Origin: an uncultured Collinsella sp.
GTDB lineage: Bacteria > Actinomycetota > Coriobacteriia > Coriobacteriales > Coriobacteriaceae
DNA length: 64,000 nucleotides
Reading direction: 5' to 3'
Assembly: GCA_902479065.1 (NCBI GenBank)
Contig: CABSNM010000006.1
Coordinates: forward strand, 22,099-86,098
Part shown: piece after piece, positions 52,876 to 63,024 of the stretch
Layout of the letters: each line of letters opens with the position of its first letter
Numbering within the stretch: position 1 is the stretch's first letter
Translations under genes and position numbers: made by a program
The notes under the pieces: model-generated
Told to the model about the DNA's origin: nothing
What the model saw: only the letters and a program-made list of their open reading frames with translations
Database searches by the model: none

Positions 52876-55029
52876 ATGACCGAAGATATCCCCCTTGAAA
52901 TCACTTCGAGTGACATGGCCAATCTGCCCATATTCATCGCCATCCTTATCGTGGCCACCGTCGTCGTGCGCGTGTATTTTTCAATCAAACACAATGAAAA
53001 GCCACCCATTGCCCGCGTCTTTTGGTGCGCGACGCTCCTTATCCCGCTCGGCATGGTAGCTGCATGGATTACGAATCAATTGCTCGTAAATGAGGACAGT
53101 TCCCTATGGGTCCTTTCTTATTCGGCGCTCGGTGCTGCCGCCGTCATACTTCTTGTCGAGCCCTTGGTTTCGGGACTTATCGACCAAACCGATCTTGCGA
53201 CGGGAACGGTTGCCTGTATTTGCCGTGACATCCTTGTCATCGCCGCTGTTTCAGCGCTCTCGTTCGTTTCACTCGAAATTGCCTGCAACGAAACGTTCTA
53301 TCGCATTCCCGCCAACTCATTCGGGTTTTCCGTCGGGCTGCTCGCGACGGTTCTGCTCTCCCTTTATTTGCTGGGACAGCGTCATGGAGGCGTCATGGCC
53401 CTCGTGCCCGTCGCCTGCTGCATCCTTGGCATTGCCGAGCACTTCGTCATAACGTTTAAAGGCGAAGCCATCCTGCCAAGCGATATCTTGGCCCTTGGCA
53501 CCGCAATGGAGGTGAGCGAGGGATACGAGTTTACCTTTACCGCCGGAATCGTAACCTCTCTCGCCCTGCTGGAGATTTCCCTGGGGCTTCTTTCGCTTAT
53601 CCGTCCGCGAAAGCTCCGTACGCCCACCCATGTCTTCCCCGCAATCGCCGCTAACCTCTGTGCTTTTCTGTTAGTGACCGTTGTGGGGCTCTCGGGCTTT
53701 TCCAGCATCGACTTGGAGCAGGCGCTGAATTTTGGATTTGACCGTTGGCAGCCCATCACCACATATGCGTCTCAGGGTTTTATCACTTCGTTCACCGAAA
53801 TGGTCAACGAGTTGCCCATTGAGAAGCCCGAAGACTATACGCCCGATGAGGCGCAGAGCATCGAGCAGGAGCTCGCCGCCACCTACAACAGCACGTATGG
53901 CTCGAGCGAGCAGCGCGCGGCGGCCGTTGCCCAGTTCAATGAAATCAAGCCGACGATTGTTGCCGTCATGAATGAGAGTTTTAGCGACCTTTCGTGCTTT
54001 GAGCAGCTCCAGGCGGCCGGGTACACCGGCCCCGCATTCTACAACTCGCTTCCCGACACACTTGTTCGCGGCACCATGCTCGCTTCGGTCGCCGGTGGCG
54101 GAACGGCGAACTCCGAATTCGAATTTTTGACCGGAGCGACAACGGCCTTTGTCGGATTAGGCAAAATCCCCTATCAGCTATATCAGATGAATGGCGTCGA
54201 CAGCCTGGCAAAGGACCTTAAGGAGCTTGGGTATACCGCTACCGCTATGCACCCGCAAAACCCCGTCAACTACCATCGAGATAAAATCTATCAGCAGCTG
54301 GGCTTTGGAGACTTTCTTTCAATCGGCGATTTCGAAGGTGCGCCCTGTTACCATGCCGGCGTATGCGACTACGCCACCTACGACAAGATACTCGACCTGC
54401 TTAGAACCGACGAAGCCCCGCAGTTCATCTTTGACGTCACGATGCAAAATCACGGCGGCTACGACTATGGCACCGTTCCCGCCGAGGAGCTTACAAACTA
54501 TTGGGTCGAGGGAGCCAGCGAGGGTGCCAATAGCGCGCTCAACACCTATCTTACCTGCATCAACGCATCCGACCGGGACCTCGAGTACTTTATCAACGAG
54601 CTCCGCAATATCGGCAGACCGGTTGTCCTTGTCTTTTTTGGCGACCATCAGCCGAGCGCCGCAACGACTCTCAACGACGAGCTGTACCCTCAGGAAGATA
54701 CGGCAAGCCACGCTTTCCGTATCTATCAGTCGACATATTTTGTCTGGGCTAACTATGAAATCGCCGGCAATACCGAGCTCAACGTCTACGACACCGTCGG
54801 GGCAAACGAGGTTGCAGCCATTACCCTTAATAAGATCGGCGCCCCGCTCACCGACTATCAAAAGGCTCTGCTTGCAACAAGGTCAGATGTGCCCACCATC
54901 AATGTCGCCGGCTACCTCGGTACCGACGGGCTGCGCTACGACTTGGAATCTGAAGACAGCCCATACGCCTCGACGATCAACAAGCTGCAGCGCATGCAAT
55001 ACCTCGAGTTCGCCAGCAAAGTTCAGTAA
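52876..55029 (+). CDS. LTA-synthase-family phosphoglycerol transferase
   Basis: 717 residues. About eight N-terminal TM segments (to residue 300), then an extracellular sulfatase-fold domain: VAVMNESFSDLS (metal Glu), GGGTANSEFEFLTGA (probable catalytic Thr), HPQNPVNYHRD, FIFDVTMQNHGGYD and FFGDHQPSAA (metal Asp-His). Probably adds glycerol-phosphate groups to a membrane glycolipid or wall polymer. GAGGAACG before ATG 52876. Single gene, divergent to uvrA. Confidence 0.9.
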   Translation: MTEDIPLEITSSDMANLPIFIAILIVATVVVRVYFSIKHNEKPPIARVFWCATLLIPLGMVAAWITNQLLVNEDSSLWVLSYSALGAAAVILLVEPLVSGLIDQTDLATGTVACICRDILVIAAVSALSFVSLEIACNETFYRIPANSFGFSVGLLATVLLSLYLLGQRHGGVMALVPVACCILGIAEHFVITFKGEAILPSDILALGTAMEVSEGYEFTFTAGIVTSLALLEISLGLLSLIRPRKLRTPTHVFPAIAANLCAFLLVTVVGLSGFSSIDLEQALNFGFDRWQPITTYASQGFITSFTEMVNELPIEKPEDYTPDEAQSIEQELAATYNSTYGSSEQRAAAVAQFNEIKPTIVAVMNESFSDLSCFEQLQAAGYTGPAFYNSLPDTLVRGTMLASVAGGGTANSEFEFLTGATTAFVGLGKIPYQLYQMNGVDSLAKDLKELGYTATAMHPQNPVNYHRDKIYQQLGFGDFLSIGDFEGAPCYHAGVCDYATYDKILDLLRTDEAPQFIFDVTMQNHGGYDYGTVPAEELTNYWVEGASEGANSALNTYLTCINASDRDLEYFINELRNIGRPVVLVFFGDHQPSAATTLNDELYPQEDTASHAFRIYQSTYFVWANYEIAGNTELNVYDTVGANEVAAITLNKIGAPLTDYQKALLATRSDVPTINVAGYLGTDGLRYDLESEDSPYASTINKLQRMQYLEFASKVQ

Positions 55030-55174
55030 GCCCGCCCATTCGCTTGGACCCATCGTATTGCAAGCACGCTCGGCCCAAATGCATCGTAAATGACTCCCGC
55101 TCGCAAACGAGGGTACAATGACGCTCGTGTCACATCACGGGGCCCCGGCCCCAACATATACAAAGGAGTCATAC

Positions 55175-56005
55175 ATGGGTTGCGAGCACGCACAGGCCGC
55201 CGGCGGACAAACGTCGCCGTCGCAATTTGAGGAGAATACGCTGTCCGAGGTCAAACGCGTCATCGCCGTGCTTTCCGGCAAGGGCGGTGTCGGCAAGTCG
55301 TTTGTCACCGGTGCCATCGCCACCGAGCTTGCCCGTCACGGCCACAAGGTCGGCGTCCTCGATGCCGACATCACCGGTCCCTCTATCCCCAAGATGTTCG
55401 GTATGAGCGGACGCCACGTCCATGCCCTTTGCAACCTCATGCTGCCTGAAATCTCCGAGCACGGCGTCAAGGTCATGAGCTCCAACCTTCTGCTCCAAAA
55501 CGAGACCGACCCCGTCCTTTGGCGCGGTCCGGTCATCGCAGGCGCCATCAGGCAGTTCTGGAGCGAGACCTCGTGGGGCCCCATCGACTACCTGCTGGTC
55601 GACATGCCTCCGGGAACAGGCGACGTCGCGCTCACCGTCTTCCAGTCACTGCCCGTCGACGGCATCGTCATCGTCACGAGCCCGCAGGATCTGGTCTCGA
55701 TGATTGTCGCCAAGGCGGTCAACATGGCCGAGAAGATGAACGTCCCCATTCTGGGCATCGTCGAGAACATGAGCTATATTGAGTGCCCCGACTGCGGCAA
55801 GAAGATCGAGGTCTTTGGCAAGAGCAAGCTCCCCGAGGTCGCAGAGCGCTATAACCTCGACATCTTGGGCACGCTTCCCATTAATCCGGCACTCGCCGAG
55901 GCCTGCGATAAGGGCGAGGTTGAGACCGCGCTGCCCGATGGCATGTTGCCCAAGGCAGTCTCTGCCGTCGAGGCTATTACCCCGCACGAGACCGACGAGG
56001 CCTAA
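55175..56005 (+). CDS. mrp: Mrp/NBP35-family Fe-S carrier ATPase
   Basis: 276 residues. Deviant Walker A SGKGGVGKSFVTGA near residue 37, GPIDYLLVDMPPGTGDVAL, and the cluster-binding CPDC (IECPDCGKKIEVFG) near residue 210. Loads Fe-S clusters onto target proteins. AAAGGAGTCATAC before ATG 55175. A flavoprotein GTG directly abuts its stop. Confidence 0.93.
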   Translation: MGCEHAQAAGGQTSPSQFEENTLSEVKRVIAVLSGKGGVGKSFVTGAIATELARHGHKVGVLDADITGPSIPKMFGMSGRHVHALCNLMLPEISEHGVKVMSSNLLLQNETDPVLWRGPVIAGAIRQFWSETSWGPIDYLLVDMPPGTGDVALTVFQSLPVDGIVIVTSPQDLVSMIVAKAVNMAEKMNVPILGIVENMSYIECPDCGKKIEVFGKSKLPEVAERYNLDILGTLPINPALAEACDKGEVETALPDGMLPKAVSAVEAITPHETDEA

Positions 56006-57277
56006 GTGAACACGAGCGCCTTCTATGACGTCCTGGTAATCGGCGGCGGGGCTTCAGGCCTCGCCGCCGCCATTACGGCCGCACGTGCTGGCAAAAGCGT
56101 CTGCATCGTTGAGCGCGATGTCGCCTGCGGCCTTAAGCTCCTTGCGACCGGTAACGGCCGCTGCAACCTCTCCAACGAATCGATTGATCCTCAGCGGTAT
56201 AACCACCCCGCATTCGTCGAATCTGTCATGGGCCCCCAACCCGAACAAGAGCTTATGGGTTTCTTCTCCTCGCTGGGCATCATGACAACCTCCGAGGAAG
56301 GCCGACTGTACCCGCGCTCCCTTCGCGCCGAATCGGTGCGCGACGCGCTTCTCAACGTTTGCGACCGCCTAGGTATCACCTTAATCTGCGGAGCCAATAT
56401 TGCCACGGCGCGCAAAGCTTCCGAAGGCTGGACACTCCAAATAGACCGTCCAGCGCGGGCACTCAAGGCAAAAAAGCGCGACGACCGAAAATCGGAGCTC
56501 CGCTCGCTTCGGAAAGCGCTCGCCGATGTCCCTCGCAAGAACGAGGCCCTGCAGGCACATGCCGTAATTATCGCCACGGGTGGCAACCCCACTGGTATCG
56601 CCGATACGTTTCGCCTCCCCCTCACTTCGCTGCGCCCCATCCTCTGCCCCGTATCGGCAACGGTCGTCGGCGATCGGGCGGCAATCAAGACGTTGGATGG
56701 CCTGCGCGTCCGCGCCCGCTTGACGCTCGCCCGCAATCATAATGAGCTCTGGCACGAAGACGGTGAAGTCCTGTTTCGAACCTTCGGTATCTCGGGCGTC
56801 GCTGTCTTCAACCTCTCCCGTCGTATCCAGCACGGCGATACGATCCTGCTCGACGTTTTCCCCGACCTCTCCAAAGACGAGCTGCTCGATATGCTCAACC
56901 GGCGCGTTGAGCTGCTCGGCGGCTTTTCGCCCCGCGATCCCCGTTGGCTCGACGGCATGCTCGCCCCGCAACTCTCCCGCGTCGTCTGCACGGCGTTCGA
57001 GCAGTGCCATCCAGGCTCCAACGATGTCATCCACCTGGTCTCGATCCTCAAGCACTTTAAGTTGCTCGTCGAGGGAACAGCCGAGGAGCGCTCGGCGCAG
57101 GTCACGCGTGGTGGCGTATCTGTCGAGAGCATCTCAACACCCAGTCTACGCGCGAGCAGCGCTGTCGACGCCCCGCTTTACGTCTGCGGCGAAGCGCTCG
57201 ACATCGACGCCGATTGCGGAGGCTTTAACCTTGCGTGGGCCTGGCTCTCGGGCATTCGCGCTGCAAGCAGCCTGTAG
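56006..57277 (+). CDS. BaiN/HI0933-family FAD-dependent oxidoreductase
   Basis: 423 residues. DVLVIGGGASGLAAAITAARAG FAD-binding start, GLKLLATGNGRCNLSN (HI0933 signature), CPVSATVVGDR, and the C-terminal YVCGEALDIDADCGGFNLAWAW. Relatives include flavoproteins of bile-acid metabolism (BaiN), yet most have no known substrate. GTG 56006 follows directly on the mrp stop. Confidence 0.88.
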   Translation: MNTSAFYDVLVIGGGASGLAAAITAARAGKSVCIVERDVACGLKLLATGNGRCNLSNESIDPQRYNHPAFVESVMGPQPEQELMGFFSSLGIMTTSEEGRLYPRSLRAESVRDALLNVCDRLGITLICGANIATARKASEGWTLQIDRPARALKAKKRDDRKSELRSLRKALADVPRKNEALQAHAVIIATGGNPTGIADTFRLPLTSLRPILCPVSATVVGDRAAIKTLDGLRVRARLTLARNHNELWHEDGEVLFRTFGISGVAVFNLSRRIQHGDTILLDVFPDLSKDELLDMLNRRVELLGGFSPRDPRWLDGMLAPQLSRVVCTAFEQCHPGSNDVIHLVSILKHFKLLVEGTAEERSAQVTRGGVSVESISTPSLRASSAVDAPLYVCGEALDIDADCGGFNLAWAWLSGIRAASSL

Positions 57278-57307
57278 CCGCGCAGTCTATAATCAAAAAC
57301 GCATTCG

Positions 57308-57338
57308 GGCCGTCTGGGATACCGGACGGCCTCTTTCT
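57308..57338 (+). terminator. Terminator or attenuator after the BaiN-like gene
   Basis: GGCCGTC-N10-GACGGCC followed by TCTTTCTT on the plus strand, 15 nt before the RBS of the next gene. Confidence 0.6.
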
Positions 57339-57357
57339 TGCCTCTAAGGAGACCTCG

Positions 57358-58998
57358 ATGATCGAAATCACCCAAGTCAACGTGTCGCTCGATGAAGCCG
57401 GCGATGAAAATACCTGCCTCATTGTTGGCAAGCGAGTCGCCAAGCGCATCCTACGTTGCAAGGACTCCGAGATCAAGTCCATCGAACTCCACCGCAAGTC
57501 AATCGACGCTCGCAAAAAACGAGACGTCCATTTTATCCTGAGCTTTCGTGTTGAGCTGACCAGTCCCCACCTCGAGCGAGAAGCGGTCGACAGCGTTGCC
57601 GAGCGTGACCGCTCGCGCGTACGCGCGATAGAAGACGATGAGCCTTCATTCCCCTCCCCCGTCTCCGACGCACCTCAAGAACGCCCTGTCGTTGTCGGCG
57701 CCGGATGCGCCGGCCTTTTCGCTGCGCTCACGCTCGCCAAAGCAGGTCTTAAGCCCTTGCTTATCGAGCGCGGCGACCCGGCATTTCGCCGCTCGCAGGC
57801 GATCGACCTCTTTCTAAAGGAGCGCATCCTCGACCCCGAGAGCAATATTCAGTTTGGTCTGGGCGGCGCGGGGACCTTCTCGGACGGCAAGCTCAATACG
57901 GGAACAAAAAATCCCGCCCATCGCCTTATCCTCGAAACCTTCGTCGAGGCGGGTGCGCCCCGCGATATTCTGTGGGATGCCAAGCCGCACATTGGCTCCG
58001 ACATCCTTCCCAAGGTTGTCACCGCTATATCCCAGCGCATCGAGCAGCTCGGAGGTGTCGTCCGTTATCGAACGAAGCTCGTCGACATTCGCATCGACGC
58101 GTCTGGCGCCATCACCGGTATTGATGTCCAATCGTCCCAAGACGCCGCTTACGAGCCAATCGAGACAAAGCACCTCATCCTCGCCTGCGGGCATTCTGCT
58201 CGCGATATTTTTGAGCTCCTTAAGGACCACAACGTGGCCCTCGCACAAAAGACCTTTGCCATGGGCGTTCGCATCGAGCATCCGCAACGCGACATCGACA
58301 GAGCCCAATATGGAGCCTCGGCGGGACATCCAGCGCTCGGGGCGGCCCCCTACAAACTTGTTGCCCATCTTCCCAACGGCCGCAGCGTGTTCTCGTTTTG
58401 CATGTGCCCCGGCGGACAGGTTGTTGCCGCCTCTTCCGAGCAGGGCCACCTGTGCGTCAACGGCGCTAGCCTCAATGCCCGCGACGGACGCAACGCAAAT
58501 GCCGCCTTGCTCGTTAACGTCACGCCTGAGGACCTTCCCAACGATGACCCGCTCGCCGGCATCGAGCTCCAGCGTGCCTGCGAGGCGGCCGCCTATCGCC
58601 TGGGCGGTTCCAACTGGAACGCACCGGCACAACTCGTCGGAGATTTCCTCGCAGGACGCGCCAGCAAGGCGCCCGGAAAGGTAAAGCCCACCTATCCGCT
58701 CGGTGTGACCTGGACGGCAATTGACGAAGCCCTACCGCAGCATATCGTCGAGTCGCTCCGCCTGGGACTTCCCCTACTCGGAAAAAAGCTACGAGGCTAC
58801 GACCGTCCCGATGCCGTTCTTACCGGCGTGGAGACTCGTTCGAGCTCACCGGTCACTGTTACCCGAGACCGAACGTGCCATGCCGTGTCGACCCCGGGCC
58901 TCTACCCTTGTGGTGAGGGAGCTGGATATGCCGGCGGCATCATGAGCGCGGCCACCGACGGCATCCGTTGTGCTGAAGCCCTGATCGCAGACCTCTAA
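57358..58998 (+). CDS. COG2509-type FAD-dependent dehydrogenase
   Basis: 546 residues. A basic N-terminal domain of some 100 residues (VGKRVAKRILRCKDSEIKSIELHRKSIDARKK) precedes the FAD site PVVVGAGCAGLFAALTLAKAG; then IERGDPAFRRSQ, FGLGGAGTFSDGKLNTGTKN and the C-terminal PCGEGAGYAGGIMSAATDG, all typical of the family. Substrate unknown. AAGGAG before ATG 57358. Confidence 0.9.
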   Translation: MIEITQVNVSLDEAGDENTCLIVGKRVAKRILRCKDSEIKSIELHRKSIDARKKRDVHFILSFRVELTSPHLEREAVDSVAERDRSRVRAIEDDEPSFPSPVSDAPQERPVVVGAGCAGLFAALTLAKAGLKPLLIERGDPAFRRSQAIDLFLKERILDPESNIQFGLGGAGTFSDGKLNTGTKNPAHRLILETFVEAGAPRDILWDAKPHIGSDILPKVVTAISQRIEQLGGVVRYRTKLVDIRIDASGAITGIDVQSSQDAAYEPIETKHLILACGHSARDIFELLKDHNVALAQKTFAMGVRIEHPQRDIDRAQYGASAGHPALGAAPYKLVAHLPNGRSVFSFCMCPGGQVVAASSEQGHLCVNGASLNARDGRNANAALLVNVTPEDLPNDDPLAGIELQRACEAAAYRLGGSNWNAPAQLVGDFLAGRASKAPGKVKPTYPLGVTWTAIDEALPQHIVESLRLGLPLLGKKLRGYDRPDAVLTGVETRSSSPVTVTRDRTCHAVSTPGLYPCGEGAGYAGGIMSAATDGIRCAEALIADL

Positions 58999-59027
58999 CG
59001 CACAAATTCCAGCGCGCAAAAGACATA

Positions 59028-59057
59028 GGCCCCGAGCTCCACAGAGAACTCGGGGCC
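59028..59057. terminator. Bidirectional terminator between convergent flavoprotein and uvrB genes
   Basis: GGCCCCGAG-N12-CTCGGGGCC, perfect 9-bp arms between the two stop codons; modest T content on either side. Confidence 0.7.
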
Positions 59058-59063
59058 TGTTCG

Positions 59064-61304
59064 CTATTTCTTAAACCGTGCACCCTGGCGTTTTCTGCCC
59101 GATGCGAACGTGGAACCCTTGCGGGCCTGCGAGCGTAAGCGCTCGATCGTCTCGTCCTCAGACGCACCCTCGAGCATCGCCCGAATCTGAACGACGGCAT
59201 CGCGCAGGCGCGCCGCCTCCTCAAAGTCCATAGCGGCAGAAGCGTTACGCATATCCTCTTCCATGGTTTCGACGATCCGCACAAGCTCGTCATGCGGCAG
59301 TTCTTCCAACTGCTCCGCAAGTGTCTGCTCGGGCGCCACCGTTTCCGGCACACCGCCCTCGCCCGACTCATCGGGCGTATAGAATGCGCCATGGCCAAGA
59401 GAGTCGCCCTTCGAGCGTCCCTTGGAGCCCACGGTTTTTTCGGCCTCGGCAATAAAACTTGAGATGTCGTTGATGGCCTTGCGCACTGTCTTGGGCACAA
59501 TGCCATGTTCTTCGTTATATGCCATCTGAATCTCACGACGGCGCTGCGTCTCCTCGATGGCCTCTTTCATCGAATCGGTCACAACGTCTGCATACATGAT
59601 GACTTCGCCATCGGCGTTACGGGCCGCACGGCCAATCGTCTGAATCAGCGAACGGCGGTTGCGCAAGAAGCCTTCCTTATCGGCATCGAGAATTGCCACC
59701 AGTGAGACCTCGGGGAGATCCAAGCCCTCGCGAAGCAGGTTGATGCCAACGAGAACATCGATCTTGCCTTCGCGCAGCGTTCGCAGGATCTCGACACGGT
59801 CCATTGTCGCCGTATCAGAGTGCATGTAGTTGACCTTAATGCCGGCATCAAGCAGATGGTCGGTCAGGTCCTCGGCCATGCGCTTGGTGAGCGTGGTCAC
59901 CAGCACGCGCTCCTTGCGGGCCACGCGCTCGCGAATCTCGTCCTCAAGATCGTCAATCTGGCCTCGGACAGGACGAACGTCGATCTTGGGATCAAGCAGG
60001 CCGGTCGGACGAATGATCTGCTCAACGTCGTTTTGACTCACGCGCAACTCATAGTCGCCCGGCGTAGCCGAGACGTAGATGAACTGGGGAATCCTCGCCT
60101 CAAACTCATCGAAACGAAGCGGGCGGTTATCGAGCGCCGAGGGCAGGCGAAAACCGTGTTCCACCAGCGTCACCTTACGCGAGCGGTCACCTTCGTGCAT
60201 GCCGCGAATCTGCGGCACCGTCACATGGCTCTCATCGATGATGCAGAGCATATCCTTGGGAAAGTAATCGATTAGGGTAAACGGCGGCTCGCCCGGTTTG
60301 CGACCGTCCAGATGACGCGAGTAGTTCTCGATGCCGTTGCAAAAGCCCATCGTCTCGAGCATCTCAAGATCATAATCGGTGCGCTGCTGCAGACGCTGCG
60401 CCTCGAGCAACTTGTCGGTCGCCTTGAGCTCTGCGACGCGCTTCTCGCACTCTTCGCTGATCGATTTCAGAGCCGCCTTGACCTTCGGCTTCTCGGTCAC
60501 GTAGTGCGATGCCGGCCATACGGGGATGGCCTCGTACTCACGAAGCATCTCACCGGTGACCTCATCGATCTCGGCAATCAACTCGACCTCGTCGCCAAAA
60601 AACTCAAACCGCAACGGATGCTCGGCATAAGGCGGATACACGTCGACAACATCGCCGCGCACGCGGAACGTGCCGCGTGCCAGGTCATAGTCATTACGAT
60701 CATATTGAATGTCGATAAGTGCATGGATAAAGTCATCGCGCTCGAGCGGCACCTTCTTGTCGACGTTTGGAGCTAGGCCCGCATAGTCCTCTGGAGAGCC
60801 AATGCCATAGATACACGAGACCGATGCAACGACGATCACATCGCGTCGAGAGAGCAGTGACGCGGTCGCCTGATGGCGCAGCATCTCGACCTCTTCGTTA
60901 ATCGAGGAGTCTTTCTCGATATATGTATCGCTTTGTGGCACATACGCCTCGGGCTGATAGTAGTCGTAGTACGAGACGAAGTAGACCACAGCGTTATTGG
61001 GAAAGAACTCTTTGAGCTCGCTCGCAAGCTGAGCGGCGAGCGTTTTATTCGGAGCCATGACAAGGGTCGGCTTACCCAAGGCCTCAATGGTTTTGGCCAT
61101 CGTAAAAGTCTTACCCGAACCAGTCACACCCAGCAAAACCTGATAGCGGTCTCCGTCCCTCACGCCCCGTACAAGCGACTCAATGGCCTTAGGCTGGGAA
61201 CCAGCGGGCTCGTATGGAGACACGACCTTAAACGGCACATCAGCGCCCTCAACGCCAAAGCGCTTAAGTTCACCACCAACGCGTTCTACTTCAAATTCCG
61301 CCAT
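59064..61304 (-). CDS. uvrB: Excinuclease ABC subunit B
   Basis: 746 residues. Walker A GVTGSGKTFTMAK near residue 45, the beta-hairpin region YYDYYQPEAYVP, helicase motifs VTLVEHGFRLPSALDNRPL and GRAARNADGEVI, and a C-terminal UVR domain (MEEDMRNASAAMDFEEAARLRD). Slightly longer than the usual 670. GGAGTATCC before ATG 61304. Third gene after coaE and the transglycosylase. Confidence 0.96.
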   Translation of the reverse strand: MAEFEVERVGGELKRFGVEGADVPFKVVSPYEPAGSQPKAIESLVRGVRDGDRYQVLLGVTGSGKTFTMAKTIEALGKPTLVMAPNKTLAAQLASELKEFFPNNAVVYFVSYYDYYQPEAYVPQSDTYIEKDSSINEEVEMLRHQATASLLSRRDVIVVASVSCIYGIGSPEDYAGLAPNVDKKVPLERDDFIHALIDIQYDRNDYDLARGTFRVRGDVVDVYPPYAEHPLRFEFFGDEVELIAEIDEVTGEMLREYEAIPVWPASHYVTEKPKVKAALKSISEECEKRVAELKATDKLLEAQRLQQRTDYDLEMLETMGFCNGIENYSRHLDGRKPGEPPFTLIDYFPKDMLCIIDESHVTVPQIRGMHEGDRSRKVTLVEHGFRLPSALDNRPLRFDEFEARIPQFIYVSATPGDYELRVSQNDVEQIIRPTGLLDPKIDVRPVRGQIDDLEDEIRERVARKERVLVTTLTKRMAEDLTDHLLDAGIKVNYMHSDTATMDRVEILRTLREGKIDVLVGINLLREGLDLPEVSLVAILDADKEGFLRNRRSLIQTIGRAARNADGEVIMYADVVTDSMKEAIEETQRRREIQMAYNEEHGIVPKTVRKAINDISSFIAEAEKTVGSKGRSKGDSLGHGAFYTPDESGEGGVPETVAPEQTLAEQLEELPHDELVRIVETMEEDMRNASAAMDFEEAARLRDAVVQIRAMLEGASEDETIERLRSQARKGSTFASGRKRQGARFKK

Positions 61305-61355
61305 GGATACTCCTAACTCATACATCTGCAGTATACGCAGGCGGTGGGCTTAGTC

Positions 61356-61937
61356 CTATACGAACCGATCGGGATAGAGAGTCCTATATCGAACCCAGGC
61401 ATTATTGACGCGGATCAGATAAGCCTGCGTCTCGGGAAAGGTGATTGCATTATGAAGCGACGTACTCTGCTGCGCCCATCCGTCGACATTGCCCATGCCG
61501 GCGTTATAGGCGGCAATGGCACTGTCAGTCGACCCGTTAAAATACGCTAGAAGATACGAGAGATACGCACAGCCAAACTCGATATTCGTAGCCGGATCGT
61601 TAAGGTTGTCGGCCGAATACTCGCCACCGTCGACAAGGCCTTTGGCGATCATATCCTGGGCAGTCTCGGGCATCAGCTGCATCAATCCCTGAGCACCCTG
61701 ATTCGACTCGGCCTCGGAATCCCAATTCGATTCAGACTTAATGACAGCGCACACCAGATACGGATCCAGATTATGCGAAATACTGGATTGCTTTACATAC
61801 GCCTCGTAGTCAATCGGATACAGCGGCTTAAAGAAAGCGGCAGGAGCATACGAGTAAACGAATGAGATAAGGCCGAAGGCAAAAACGGTAGCCAGCGGTA
61901 TAAGGCGATACCACGTAAGGAAACGTGTCTTAGGCAT
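61356..61937 (-). CDS. Membrane-anchored lytic transglycosylase (SLT domain)
   Basis: 193 residues. One N-terminal TM or uncleaved signal (LIPLATVFAFGLISFVYSYA), then a goose-type SLT domain: catalytic Glu in VIKSESNWDSEA, GAQGLMQLMPETA, and AAYNAGMGNV. Cleaves peptidoglycan glycan strands. ATG overlaps the coaE stop by 8 nt. Confidence 0.92.
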   Translation of the reverse strand: MPKTRFLTWYRLIPLATVFAFGLISFVYSYAPAAFFKPLYPIDYEAYVKQSSISHNLDPYLVCAVIKSESNWDSEAESNQGAQGLMQLMPETAQDMIAKGLVDGGEYSADNLNDPATNIEFGCAYLSYLLAYFNGSTDSAIAAYNAGMGNVDGWAQQSTSLHNAITFPETQAYLIRVNNAWVRYRTLYPDRFV

Positions 61938-62571
61938 CGGCCTCCTCCTTATCCACTACATCCCCGAACCCATGGCACGAAAGCCATGCGTCCAGTTGTT
62001 CAAAGAGCGAGTTATCGTCTGCCGCATTGTCAATCACAGTTGTAGCGAGATTGCACAGCGCAGACTCTTCGGGCTGGCAAGCAGAACGGGCATCGAAATC
62101 AGATGGCTCCATGCCACGTTGAATAGCGCGCTCGCGACGAACTGACAAAGGGGCGCTGATGACCAAAATTTCATCAGCCAAGCCAAATGCATCCTCAAAA
62201 CCAGTCGGAGCAGAAACCTCGACCACCGCAAAGGGATAACGGGGAGACGAAACCGTACAACAAACCGGATCGAGAATCCTAAGCGAAAGCTGTTCAATGA
62301 GAACGGGATGCACAATGCCATTGAGCCGTGCGACCGAATCAGGAGAAGCAAAAGCTCGAGAAGCGAGGATGTTGCGGCGAATGCCGCCATCCTCATCCAA
62401 AATGTCCCAACCGAATTCATCCGCGAAAGCATTGACGATATCAGAGGCCGGCACATACAGCGATTTTGCAAGCTCATCCAGATCGATTAGCATAGCGCCA
62501 CGAGATTCGAAATAGCGGCAGGCAGTCGACTTACCCGAAGCAATATTGCCCAAGACAAATACGGTAAACAT
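61930..62571 (-). CDS. coaE: Dephospho-CoA kinase
   Basis: 213 residues. P-loop FVLGNIASGKSTACRYF at the N-terminus, IDLDELAKSLY, IVHPVLIEQL, and the C-terminal VIDNAADDNSLFEQLD pattern of CoaE. Last step of coenzyme A synthesis. ATG 62571 with GGAGGG upstream; a TTG one codon earlier is also possible. Confidence 0.9.
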   Translation of the reverse strand: MFTVFVLGNIASGKSTACRYFESRGAMLIDLDELAKSLYVPASDIVNAFADEFGWDILDEDGGIRRNILASRAFASPDSVARLNGIVHPVLIEQLSLRILDPVCCTVSSPRYPFAVVEVSAPTGFEDAFGLADEILVISAPLSVRRERAIQRGMEPSDFDARSACQPEESALCNLATTVIDNAADDNSLFEQLDAWLSCHGFGDVVDKEEADA

Positions 62572-62697
62572 CAAGCCCTCCCTAACGCCAATGCGAGTAA
62601 TTATCGCTCAAATACACTAGAAGGACTCAAAATACAGCCAAACAGTAAGAGCGCATACGGGGGAACTAGGTCCCAAAGTACAACGTGTATATAACGC

Positions 62698-62731
62698 AAA
62701 AAAGGAGGAGGCCGCGAGGCCTCCCCCTTCT
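62698..62731 (-). terminator. Rho-independent terminator of the rRNA operon
   Basis: Minus-strand GGGGGAGGCC-tcgc-GGCCTCCTCC followed by TTTTTT, downstream of 5S. Confidence 0.88.
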
Positions 62732-62762
62732 CAGTTCAAGCGTACGGCTCGGTGCCGTCCAC

Positions 62763-62881
62763 CGGTCAGCGGCGCCCTGGCCTCCCACGGGCTGACCCCG
62801 CAGTACTCTCGGCGCGATGGGGCTTAGCTTCCGGGTTCGGAACGGGACCGGGCGTGCCCCCCATGCTCTGGCCGCTGACCG
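62763..62881 (-). rRNA. rrf: 5S ribosomal RNA
   Basis: About 119 nt. Terminal helix CGGTCAGCGGC/GCCGCTGACCG and internal conserved CCCGTTCCGAACCCGGAAG and GAGAGTACTG. Ends are estimated to within a few bases. Confidence 0.92.
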
Positions 62882-63024
62882 GTGGGCGGCGCCCACCGTT
62901 ACGGTGTCCTGGGTCTCACTCTACACGTGCCCTGGGGGCCGCATGGCGCATAGGGGAGATGACTCGGGGGCATCCTCGTGCCCGGACCGCGCGTGAGCGC
63001 ATGTCCCGCGGGCCGCGAGGTGCG